Shown here: piece by piece, positions 1 through 5,046 of the stretch
Layout of the letters: every line of letters begins with the position of its first letter
Numbering within the stretch: position 1 is the stretch's first letter
Assembly (NCBI RefSeq): GCF_001983105.1
Contig: NZ_MOMC01000016.1
Location: 184,173-189,558 of the forward strand
Direction of reading: 5' to 3'
Length of the DNA stretch: 5,386 nt
Source: Pseudofrankia asymbiotica
Lineage (GTDB): Bacteria; Actinomycetota; Actinomycetes; Frankiales; Frankiaceae
The notes under the pieces: generated by a model
The model's database searches: none
Told to the model about the DNA's origin: nothing
Seen by the model: the letters and a program-made list of their open reading frames with translations, nothing else
Program-made: the position numbers and the translations under genes

Positions 1-465
1 GTGCCGTCCGGCGATGGTCTCGCCGAATCCGATCTCCCCGAGTTCGGCCCCGCCGACCACCACCTCACCCAGCACGGCCAGACCAGCCTGGGCGCCGGCG
101 GGGGAGCGGGCGTCGGGGAAGGAGCGGGCGTCGGAGAGGGAACGGTCGCCCGCGACGGAGCGGACGGCGACGGCGACGGCGACGGCGACGGCCTGACCCT
201 GCTCGGCAGGGTCGACATCGTCGAGTTCACGGGTGACGCCGCGGTGGCGCACTGCGTCTCGCTCGCCGGCGACTGGACGGTGACCGTGCCGTCCCGGTCG
301 GCCCCGCCGGTGGTCGGCACGTGGCTGCGGGTCCGGGTGCCGGTCCGGCGCCTGCACCTGTTCGACGCCGACAGCGGCCGGCGTCTGCCGGCCCCCGCGG
401 AAGCCACCACCCCGGCGCCTGCCGGCGCGGCGGGTGGCCCTGACAGTGAGGCCAACAGTGACTGA
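1..465 (+). CDS. Probable C-terminal part of an ABC transporter ATP-binding protein (MalK/UgpC-type TOBE tail), 5'-truncated by the window edge
   Basis: The frame is open from base 1, so the true start is probably outside the window; the GTG at base 1 may be an internal Val. No Walker A, signature or Walker B motif is present in the 154 visible residues. Residues about 66-130 read like the last beta-rich TOBE segment of MalK/UgpC/MsmX ATPases: a VDIVEFTGD strand, then a hydrophobic strand pair, ending in LHLFDADSGRRL (118-129). That ending matches the 'RLHLFD..TG' signature seen at the end of these proteins. In the family this ATPase energises uptake of sugars or glycerol-phosphate and sits on the cytoplasmic face of the membrane. 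Upstream of the TOBE segment is an unusual Gly/Asp/Glu-rich stretch (residues 31-64). A Pro/Ala-rich tail follows. The stop overlaps the start of the HAD gene, suggesting co-transcription. The assignment rests on the tail motif alone. Confidence 0.6.
   Translation: MPSGDGLAESDLPEFGPADHHLTQHGQTSLGAGGGAGVGEGAGVGEGTVARDGADGDGDGDGDGLTLLGRVDIVEFTGDAAVAHCVSLAGDWTVTVPSRSAPPVVGTWLRVRVPVRRLHLFDADSGRRLPAPAEATTPAPAGAAGGPDSEANSD
103..138 (+). repeat. Two-copy 18-bp tandem repeat inside the ABC tail gene
   Basis: Bases 103-120 and 121-138 are near-identical 18-mers beginning GGAGCGGGCGTCGG and differing only near their 3' ends. They encode two GAGVGE hexapeptides in frame. The repeat lies in what appears to be a loop before the TOBE segment, so length change there is probably tolerated. 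Confidence 0.85.
163..192 (+). repeat. Five perfect GACGGC hexanucleotide units encoding (Asp-Gly)5
   Basis: Five exact tandem GACGGC units run in frame and give alternating Asp-Gly at residues 55-64. Because the unit is 6 bp, gain or loss of copies keeps the frame. It sits immediately before the TOBE-like segment and looks like a slippage-expanded flexible acidic linker. Confidence 0.9.
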
Positions 466-1177
466 GCCGCGGCAACCGGTCCAGAACCGCGTGGCCGAGG
501 CGGGCGACGCGCCCGCCGGTGGGCCGGCTGGCGGACCGGTGGTGTGGTGCGACTTCGGCGGGGTGCTCACCTCGCCGGTCGCCAACGCGCTGGGGCGGGT
601 GGTCGCCGCCGCCGGTGTCCCGGCCGCCGTCCTGCTCGCGGCGATGGAGGACGTCGCCGCGGCCCACGGCCTTACCGGGCTCGGCCCGCTGGAGCTCGGC
701 CTGCTCAGCGAACGCGACTGGGGAGACCAGATGGCGGCGGCCCTGGCGCCGGAGTGGACACCAGCGGTCGACCTGGGCCGGATGGGCGAGCACTGGTACG
801 CGGCCCACCGCGCCGAGAACGCGCTGCTCGCCCGGCTCGTCGAGCTGTCGGAGCGCGGGGTGCGGCTCGGGCTGTTGACCAACAGCATCCGCGAATGGGA
901 GCCGCACCGGGAGGCGCTGCTGCCCGGGGTGTCCCAGGTGTTCGAGAGCACGATCAACTCGTTCGAGGCCGGCGTCCGCAAGCCAGACGCGGCGATCTAC
1001 GAGCTGGCCGAGCGGGCGCTCGGGCGAGCCGGCGCCGACTGCCTGCTGATCGACGACACCGAGGAGAACTGCGTCGTCGCCGCCGGGCGCGGCTGGTCGG
1101 CGATCCACCATGTGTCCGCCGACGCCACCATCGCCCAGCTCGACGCCTGGCTCACCGGCCGCCTCGACCGACCCTGA
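458..1177 (+). CDS. HAD-superfamily hydrolase (variant DxG motif I)
   Basis: This 239-residue cytoplasmic protein carries all four haloacid dehalogenase-superfamily motifs. Motif I is CDFGGVLTS with nucleophile Asp32; motif II is GLLTNS with Thr141; motif III is the Lys175 of VRKPDAAIYELA; motif IV is LLIDDTEEN with Asp199/Asp200. The helical segment between motifs I and II (about residues 40-125) fits a subfamily I cap. The second Asp of the usual DxD motif I is replaced by Gly34. Most members hydrolyse phosphate esters through an aspartyl-phosphate, and a few are dehalogenases; the substrate here is unknown. I chose the GTG at 458 because GAGG (448-451) lies six bases upstream and the GTGACTGA overlap with the previous stop suggests translational coupling. 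GTG codons at 434 and 446 are in-frame alternatives with poorer sites. The first ~28 residues are a Pro/Gly/Ala-rich tail. Confidence 0.9.
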   Translation: MTEPRQPVQNRVAEAGDAPAGGPAGGPVVWCDFGGVLTSPVANALGRVVAAAGVPAAVLLAAMEDVAAAHGLTGLGPLELGLLSERDWGDQMAAALAPEWTPAVDLGRMGEHWYAAHRAENALLARLVELSERGVRLGLLTNSIREWEPHREALLPGVSQVFESTINSFEAGVRKPDAAIYELAERALGRAGADCLLIDDTEENCVVAAGRGWSAIHHVSADATIAQLDAWLTGRLDRP

Positions 1178-1259
1178 GCACCCAGGGACTCCCCCGCTCG
1201 GCGCCAACCCGCCCCGCGGACCCAGCCCTGATCCTCAACCCGTCCCGCCGTCCCGCCGC

Positions 1260-1330
1260 CGCTTGTCGGGCAGGTGAGATCGGGGCTAAGGCAGAGCTCC
1301 TGGCCCCCATGTGACCTGCCCCGACAAGCG
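1260..1330. terminator. Long imperfect stem-loop between convergent genes, candidate bidirectional terminator
   Basis: The left arm CGCTTGTCGGGCAGGT (1260-1275) pairs with 1314-1330 with all 16 bases matched and a single extra base bulged in the right arm. The 38-base loop can itself fold through GGGGC (1282-1286) and GCCCC (1303-1307). The structure lies between the stop of the HAD gene (1177) and the stop of the minus-strand hydrolase (1374), where a shared terminator would be expected. No T-run follows on either strand, so Rho-independent function is uncertain. Confidence 0.55.
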
Positions 1331-1373
1331 ATGCCGGTGCCGTGCCGGTGCGTGTCGCTGGTGTCGGGCCGGG

Positions 1374-2285
1374 CTAGTCGGGCCTCGCCGCCTGGTCGCG
1401 GACCCAGGAGGCGACATGGTCCGCCACCACCGCGGGATCGCGGGCCCAGGCGAAGTGCCCGACGCGGCTGAGGCCGTCCGCCCTCGTCAGGTGCACCTTG
1501 GTCACGGTGGTCCCGGTGAGCCGGTCGATCATCGCGTCGACGGCGCGGCGGGGCGCGAGGGGGTCGGCCTCCAGGGACAGCGCGAGTACCGGCAGGGACA
1601 CGCCGGCGAGCAGCTCGGCCAGGTCCCGGTCGTAGCCGGTGGGCTGGTAGCGGCCCGTCCTGGAGTGACGGCTCCAGTCCAGCATGAGCGCCGCGGGCTG
1701 GCGGCCGCCGAAACCGAACCAGTGGCCCGGCCAGCGCCCGAGCGTCCGGGTCACCGCGGGGATGATCCAGGAGCCGACGAGCACGTAGGGGACGCGGCGG
1801 CCGAAGGCGCGCCAGTGGGCGGTGCCGGTGGCGATGACGGCGATCCCGGCAAGGCCGTCCTCGTCGCCGTGGCAGGCGGCCCGAAGGAGGGACAGCTGTC
1901 CGCCGAGGCTGTGCCCGACGACGAAGAGCGGCGCCTTCGGGAACCGCTCGCGGGCCACGGCCGTGACCGCGGGGAGGTCCAGCTCGATGCGGTCGTGGTA
2001 GCCACCGCCGCGCCGTCCCCGCGGCGCCGTGCTGTCGCCCTGGCCGCGCAGGTCGGTGACCACCACCGAGTAGCCCGCCTCGTACAGCGCGTCGACGAAC
2101 CTGTCGTAGTAGCCGGCGCGGACACCCATGGCTGGAAGAAAGACCAGGGCCGGCGCGGATTCGTCCGGCCGCGGCCGGACACGCACGACGAAACGGGTGT
2201 CGAGGTTCGGGCCGACCCGAACCTCGACCTCCTCGACCTCGGGCCGCGTGGCGGCCTCGGCGGCGCTCGCGGGGTGCGTGGTCAC
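1374..2285 (-). CDS. Alpha/beta-fold hydrolase, COG4757-like
   Basis: This 303-residue protein has the full catalytic set of a serine alpha/beta hydrolase. The nucleophile elbow is GHSLGG (residues 124-129, Ser126). The oxyanion-hole strand is FLPAMGVRAGYY (about 49-60), the acid is probably Asp241 in SLEADPLAP, and the catalytic base is His277 in VGHFAW. The FLPAMGV...YY start, the DLRGQG.S segment and the FGFGGRQPAALMLDWSRHSRTGRY block resemble the predicted hydrolases of COG4757. The substrate is unknown; ester or thioester cleavage is likely. No signal peptide or membrane segment is evident, so it is probably cytoplasmic. The GTG start at 2285 is chosen because AAGGAG (minus strand, 2297-2292) lies six bases upstream. 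An in-frame GTG at 2342 would add 19 residues across that site and is less likely. The gene is divergent from the acyl-CoA synthetase and convergent with the HAD gene. Confidence 0.92.
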   Translation of the reverse strand: MTTHPASAAEAATRPEVEEVEVRVGPNLDTRFVVRVRPRPDESAPALVFLPAMGVRAGYYDRFVDALYEAGYSVVVTDLRGQGDSTAPRGRRGGGYHDRIELDLPAVTAVARERFPKAPLFVVGHSLGGQLSLLRAACHGDEDGLAGIAVIATGTAHWRAFGRRVPYVLVGSWIIPAVTRTLGRWPGHWFGFGGRQPAALMLDWSRHSRTGRYQPTGYDRDLAELLAGVSLPVLALSLEADPLAPRRAVDAMIDRLTGTTVTKVHLTRADGLSRVGHFAWARDPAVVADHVASWVRDQAARPD

Positions 2286-2291
2286 CGTGGG

Positions 2292-2297
2292 CTCCTT
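2292..2297 (-). promoter_or_regulatory. Shine-Dalgarno AAGGAG that fixes the hydrolase start
   Basis: On the minus strand AAGGAG is followed by a six-base spacer and GTG at 2285-2283. This near-consensus site sits inside the longer open frame and supports the shorter protein. Confidence 0.85.
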
Positions 2298-2374
2298 CCG
2301 TGAAATCCTGCCCGGTGCGCCAGGAGGGCTATTGACGCACACAATCGGCCGGTCGTGAAACGCGAATCGTTGAC

Positions 2375-2398
2375 GGCCCCGCGAGTGAGCCCGGGGCC
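2375..2398. repeat. Inverted repeat GGCCCCG/CGGGGCC
   Basis: GGCCCCG (2375-2381) and CGGGGCC (2392-2398) are perfect 7-bp arms around a 10-base loop. If the hydrolase promoter lies near 2430, the hairpin would be in the hydrolase mRNA leader. Function unknown. Confidence 0.6.
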
Positions 2399-2425
2399 TT
2401 CGCCGCGGTGCCTCCGGCGGTTAGC

Positions 2426-2448
2426 ATAGTTCCGGAAGGCCGGACTAT
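2426..2448. promoter_or_regulatory. Inverted repeat, candidate operator
   Basis: The left arm ATAGTTCCGG (2426-2435) and right arm CCGGACTAT (2440-2448) match over 9 bp, with one extra T in the left arm and a 4-base centre. It overlaps the only weak -10-like element for the minus-strand hydrolase and lies three bases from a second palindrome. Regulator binding is inferred from position and symmetry. Confidence 0.45.
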
Positions 2449-2450
2449 CC

Positions 2451-2465
2451 AGGTTCGGTGAACCT
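2451..2465. promoter_or_regulatory. Perfect 6-bp inverted repeat AGGTTC-GGT-GAACCT, candidate operator
   Basis: AGGTTC (2451-2456) and GAACCT (2460-2465) are perfect arms around GGT. It sits directly next to the 2426-2448 repeat in the middle of the divergent region, where one regulator could control both genes. There is no direct evidence of binding. Confidence 0.45.
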
Positions 2466-2542
2466 TTCGTCAGGCACCTGAAGAAAATCATCGACAAACA
2501 ACCCGCGTGACGGTGGGTGTCTTCTGGCGCGCCTCGTCGGTC

Positions 2543-2555
2543 ATATCGACGATAT
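2543..2555. promoter_or_regulatory. 13-bp perfect palindrome ATATCG-A-CGATAT
   Basis: This AT-rich palindrome stands out in GC-rich surroundings, about 225 bases upstream of the acyl-CoA synthetase start. It could be an operator or part of a promoter, but no paired -35 element is evident. Confidence 0.4.
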
Positions 2556-2571
2556 TTGTTCGTGAAGCCGT

Positions 2572-2598
2572 GCGGAAAAAGTCGCCGAGTGTTTCCGC
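2572..2598. repeat. Inverted repeat GCGGAAA/TTTCCGC
   Basis: GCGGAAA (2572-2578) and TTTCCGC (2592-2598) form a perfect 7-bp stem with a 13-base loop. It lies upstream of the acyl-CoA synthetase and could fold in a long mRNA leader. Function unknown. Confidence 0.5.
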
Positions 2599-2768
2599 GT
2601 GCTCGTGCCCGTGCCGACGGCGCCGGCCAGACCGCCGCAGCCGCTGTGAACCGCGCCCGGGCGGGACGGACCCGTCGCCGGCGCCCGCGGGCGGGCCACC
2701 GACGGCTCCGAGATCAGCTCCACGTCACCGTCTCCACCCGCCGCCGTCGCCGTCGTTGTTGCCGCCGC

Positions 2769-2774
2769 GAGGAG
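2769..2774 (+). promoter_or_regulatory. Shine-Dalgarno GAGGAG that fixes the acyl-CoA synthetase start
   Basis: GAGGAG is followed by a five-base spacer and GTG at 2780-2782. The frame is open for another 91 codons upstream, but those codons look non-coding, so this site decides the start. Confidence 0.8.
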
Positions 2775-2779
2775 AACCC

Positions 2780-4765
2780 GTGCAGCACCTCCAGCCCGCC
2801 CCGAATCTCGGACACCACCCCGACGGACAGCGTGCGGGCGAGCCGCTCGCCGAGCGGCACCCGCCGGCCGGCGACCGAGGTGACGGGCCCGGGACGCGGC
2901 TACCCGCCGAGCAGGGCCTGGCCGGCGCGGTCCTGGGCCTGGTCGAGGCGGCCGGCGGCCGGCCCGTGCTGGCGAGCCCCCAGGGCGACGGCTGGCGCGA
3001 CGTCACCGGCACCGAGCTGTGCGCCGACGTCCGCGCCGTCGCGCGCGGGCTGGTCGCCGTCGGGATAGGCCAGGGCGACCGCGTCGCCATCATGGGCGCG
3101 ACCGGCTACGGATGGGTGGTCGTCGACTTCGCGCTGTGGTCCGTCGGGGCGGTCACCGTCCCCGTCTACCCGACGTCGTCCGCTCACCAGACCGCGCACA
3201 TCCTGCGTGACAGCGGCGCCGTCGCCGCGTTCGCACAGACCCCGGAACACGCCCGGCTGCTGCGGGCCGCGGGCGTTCCCGACGATCGTCTGTGGACGCT
3301 CGACAACGCGGTCGACGAACTCGCGGCGGTCGGCGGCGGCGTCGACCCATCGCGGTTCGCGGCGCGCCTGGACGCGGTTCAGGCGGCGGACCTGGCCACC
3401 ATCGTCTACACCAGCGGAACCACCGGTGAACCGAAAGGCTGCATGCTGACGCATGCCAACATCTTTTATGCGGCTGTGAACGTCGTCGACATGCTCGACC
3501 CGGTCGTCCAGGCCGCCGGCGGCGCGCCGTCCACCGCGCTTTTCCTGCCGCTTTCTCACGTGTTCGGTCGGGTGACCTTGGTGGGCTGCCTGTGGTCGGG
3601 GGTGCACACCGCGCTGGTGGCGAGCCCGGGGGACCTGCCAGCGGCGCTGGCCTCGTTCCGGCCGACCTTCCTCGTCGCCGTGCCCGCCGCGCTGGAGAAG
3701 CTGCGCAAGGGCGCGCGGGCGCGGGCCGGCGGCGGGCTGTCCGGGCGGGTGTTCGCCGCCGCCGAGCGGCACGCCGTCGAGCGTGGCCGGGCCGCCCGCG
3801 GCCGGCCCGAGCCGGCCGCGGCCACGGAAGGCACGCGAGCCGCGCGCGGCGAGCGAGATGCCCGAGCGGACGCCCGTGCCGGCGGGGTGGTCGACGCGGT
3901 CGGGGCGCCCGGCCCCGCCGGCCGGGGACTGCGCGGAGCGGTGTTCGAGCGGCTGGTGTACCGGCGACTGCGGGTGGCGCTCGGCGGCCGGCTCGGGCAC
4001 GTCGTCTGCGGGGGAGCCACCCTCGACCCGTCGACCGCCGAGTTCCTCACCGGCGCCGGCGTGCGGATCCTCGGGGCGTACGGGCTCACGGAGTCCGCGA
4101 CGGCGGTGAGCATCAACGCGCCCGGCGCCGACCGGCCCGGGAGCGCCGGCCGGCCGCTGCCGGGCACGGCCGTCGCCATCGGCGAGGGTGAGACCGGAGC
4201 CGTCGGCGAGATCCTCGTCGCCGGACCGCAGGTGTCCCCGGGCTACTGGCCGGGCGACGGGCCGGCGCCGCACGAGCCCTGGCTGCGTACCGGCGACCTG
4301 GGCCGCCTCGACGAGGATGGCTACCTGTACATCACCGGCCGGGCCAAGGAGCTGATCATCACCTCCGGCGGCAAGAACGTCGCGCCGGCTCCGCTCGAGG
4401 ACCGGATCCGGCTGCATCCGCTGGTCAGCCACGCGATCGTGCTCGGCGAGGGTCGGTCGTTCGTGACGGCGCTGGTCACGCTCGACCGGGCGGCGCTGCG
4501 CGCCTGGGCGGCCCGCACCGGTGGCCCGGACGACCCGGTGGCCGCCCGCACGGACCCGGCCGTGCTGGCCGAGGTCCGCGCCGCGGTGGACGCGGCGAAC
4601 GCGCTGGTGTCCCGGGCCGAGTCGATCCGCGAGTTCCGCGTGCTGCCGGCGGACCTGACGGTCGAGGGCGGCCAGATCACCCCGTCGCTGAAGATCCGCC
4701 GGGCCGTGGTGGCCGAGGAGAACGCCGCGCTGATCGAGGAGATGTACGCCGCGCGGCCGCGCTGA
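2780..4765 (+). CDS. Long-chain acyl-CoA synthetase / AMP-dependent ligase (FadD15-like, COG1022)
   Basis: This 661-residue member of the adenylate-forming family converts a carboxylic (probably long-chain fatty) acid, ATP and CoA to acyl-CoA via an acyl-AMP. Motifs in order: P-loop YTSGTTGEPKG (210-220); FLPLSHVFGR before the substrate region; YGLTES (434-439); TGDLG (504-508, ATP-ribose-binding Asp506); the hinge and C-terminal entry GRAKELIITSGGKNVAP (520-536); and the catalytic Lys638 in ITPSLKIRR. All key residues are present, so it should be active. FERLVYRRLR with the C-terminal layout matches the FadD15-type subgroup. Two oddities: the first ~50 residues do not resemble the usual family N-terminus, and an Ala/Arg/Gly-rich insert occupies about 336-382. 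The GTG at 2780 follows GAGGAG, and third-position GC is high from there. No signal or transmembrane segment is visible; it may associate peripherally with the membrane. Confidence 0.95.
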   Translation: MQHLQPAPNLGHHPDGQRAGEPLAERHPPAGDRGDGPGTRLPAEQGLAGAVLGLVEAAGGRPVLASPQGDGWRDVTGTELCADVRAVARGLVAVGIGQGDRVAIMGATGYGWVVVDFALWSVGAVTVPVYPTSSAHQTAHILRDSGAVAAFAQTPEHARLLRAAGVPDDRLWTLDNAVDELAAVGGGVDPSRFAARLDAVQAADLATIVYTSGTTGEPKGCMLTHANIFYAAVNVVDMLDPVVQAAGGAPSTALFLPLSHVFGRVTLVGCLWSGVHTALVASPGDLPAALASFRPTFLVAVPAALEKLRKGARARAGGGLSGRVFAAAERHAVERGRAARGRPEPAAATEGTRAARGERDARADARAGGVVDAVGAPGPAGRGLRGAVFERLVYRRLRVALGGRLGHVVCGGATLDPSTAEFLTGAGVRILGAYGLTESATAVSINAPGADRPGSAGRPLPGTAVAIGEGETGAVGEILVAGPQVSPGYWPGDGPAPHEPWLRTGDLGRLDEDGYLYITGRAKELIITSGGKNVAPAPLEDRIRLHPLVSHAIVLGEGRSFVTALVTLDRAALRAWAARTGGPDDPVAARTDPAVLAEVRAAVDAANALVSRAESIREFRVLPADLTVEGGQITPSLKIRRAVVAEENAALIEEMYAARPR

Positions 4766-4791
4766 GCGACGGCGGCCGGCGACAGGCGGGT

Positions 4792-4825
4792 GACGGACGA
4801 GGGCCGTCCTGACGGCGGCCGTCCG
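4792..4825 (+). terminator. Cluster of short inverted repeats after the acyl-CoA synthetase, weak terminator candidate
   Basis: GCCGTC-CT-GACGGC (4803-4816) and GACGGC-G-GCCGTC (4811-4823) are overlapping, mutually exclusive 6-bp inverted repeats shortly after the stop at 4765. The 11-mer GACGGCGGCCG also occurs at 4768-4778 and 4811-4821. Loops are tight and no T-run follows, so termination is only suggested. Confidence 0.35.
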
Positions 4826-4896
4826 ATCGAACCGTTTGACGATCACAATCCGCGAGTGGTCATGGTTGCTGAGAGCAGCGGGTCGGATCGAAAGTG

Positions 4897-4927
4897 TGGT
4901 CAATACCCCCGAATTAGGGTATATAAA
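4897..4927 (+). promoter_or_regulatory. Candidate sigma-70-type promoter for the downstream SnoaL-like gene
   Basis: TGGTCA (4897-4902) and TATATA (4920-4925) are separated by 17 bases. TATAAA (4922-4927) is an overlapping alternative with a 19-base gap. The AT-rich block is exceptional in this window. A start near 4932 would give a leader of roughly 115 bases before the GTG at 5047. Confidence 0.5.
4903..4922. promoter_or_regulatory. Inverted repeat ATACCC-N8-GGGTAT within the promoter, candidate operator
   Basis: ATACCC (4903-4908) and GGGTAT (4917-4922) are perfect 6-bp arms with an 8-base centre. The repeat fills the spacer and overlaps the -10 element, an ideal repressor position. The TACCC/GGGTA half-sites recall CsoR-type operators, but the spacing appears longer and no metal genes are nearby, so the regulator is unknown. 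Confidence 0.45.
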
Positions 4928-4951
4928 TTGGTGATCTTCTCCTATCGTGAT

Positions 4952-4965
4952 GGAGCGGTCGCTCC
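4952..4965 (+). repeat. Small leader hairpin GGAGCG-GT-CGCTCC
   Basis: Perfect 6-bp arms (4952-4957 and 4960-4965) surround two bases; a real hairpin would have five pairs and a GGTC loop. It lies about 20 bases after the predicted transcript start and ahead of the larger terminator-like hairpin. Confidence 0.5.
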
Positions 4966-4987
4966 GAGTGGATCGGGGTGCAGCTTG

Positions 4988-5018
4988 ATCCGGGCCACCG
5001 TTTGTGGCCCGGATTTCC
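4988..5018 (+). terminator. Perfect 11-bp terminator-like hairpin in the leader, candidate attenuator
   Basis: ATCCGGGCCAC (4988-4998) pairs perfectly with GTGGCCCGGAT (5004-5014) around the loop CGTTT. TTCC follows the stem, so the T-rich tail is short and interrupted. The hairpin lies between the candidate promoter near 4920 and the ribosome binding site at 5032. It could therefore attenuate the downstream gene, end a roughly 85-base small RNA, or terminate read-through from the acyl-CoA synthetase gene. Confidence 0.65.
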
Positions 5019-5031
5019 TTCATCAACAGCC

Positions 5032-5037
5032 GAGGAG
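5032..5037 (+). promoter_or_regulatory. Shine-Dalgarno GAGGAG for the 5047 gene
   Basis: GAGGAG is followed by nine bases and GTG at 5047-5049. The site begins 17 bases after the terminator-like stem, so folding of the leader could affect its access only indirectly. Confidence 0.75.
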
Positions 5038-5046
5038 AACAACCAG

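Larger units (their letters stand above)
2286..2779. other. Divergent intergenic region without a convincing gene
   Basis: This 494-base stretch separates the minus-strand hydrolase from the plus-strand acyl-CoA synthetase. Open frames exist in several phases, but their products are Arg/Pro/Ser-rich with no recognisable domain, typical of shadow frames in GC-rich DNA. It is locally less GC-rich around 2400-2600. It contains a hairpin (2375-2398), two adjacent palindromes (2426-2448 and 2451-2465), a 13-bp palindrome (2543-2555), a hairpin (2572-2598) and a GCC/GTC-rich run around 2738-2768. Promoters for both flanking genes should lie here. I see no clear -35/-10 pair; a TATGCT on the minus strand (2428-2423) is a weak -10 candidate for the hydrolase. 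Confidence 0.7.

Noticed and set aside
434..457. Earlier GTG starts (434, 446) for the HAD gene
   Set aside because: No good ribosome binding site precedes them, whereas GAGG six bases before 458 and the overlap with the upstream stop favour 458. They cannot be fully excluded.
227..1207. 326-codon minus-strand open frame opposite the HAD gene
   Set aside because: Composition is low-complexity and there is no domain; the plus strand carries all four HAD motifs.
1332..1351. Direct repeat TGCCGGTGC (1332-1340 and 1343-1351)
   Set aside because: A two-copy 9-mer of this composition is likely by chance in such GC-rich DNA, and nothing else marks it as functional.
1311..2303. 330-codon plus-strand open frame opposite the alpha/beta hydrolase
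   Set aside because: It has no recognisable domain and mirrors a gene with intact catalytic motifs and a strong ribosome binding site.
2286..2342. Longer N-terminus for the alpha/beta hydrolase starting at 2342
   Set aside because: The extension covers the AAGGAG site that serves the GTG at 2285 and does not look like part of the fold.
4836..4864. TTGACG at 4836-4841 as a -35 element
   Set aside because: No acceptable -10 hexamer lies 16-19 bases downstream; the AT-rich block at 4920 is a better promoter candidate.
2900..5026. Very long minus-strand open frame (708 codons) opposite the acyl-CoA synthetase
   Set aside because: The product is Arg/Gly/Pro-rich with no domain, and the opposite strand encodes a ligase with every family motif. 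Long antisense frames are expected in GC-rich coding DNA.
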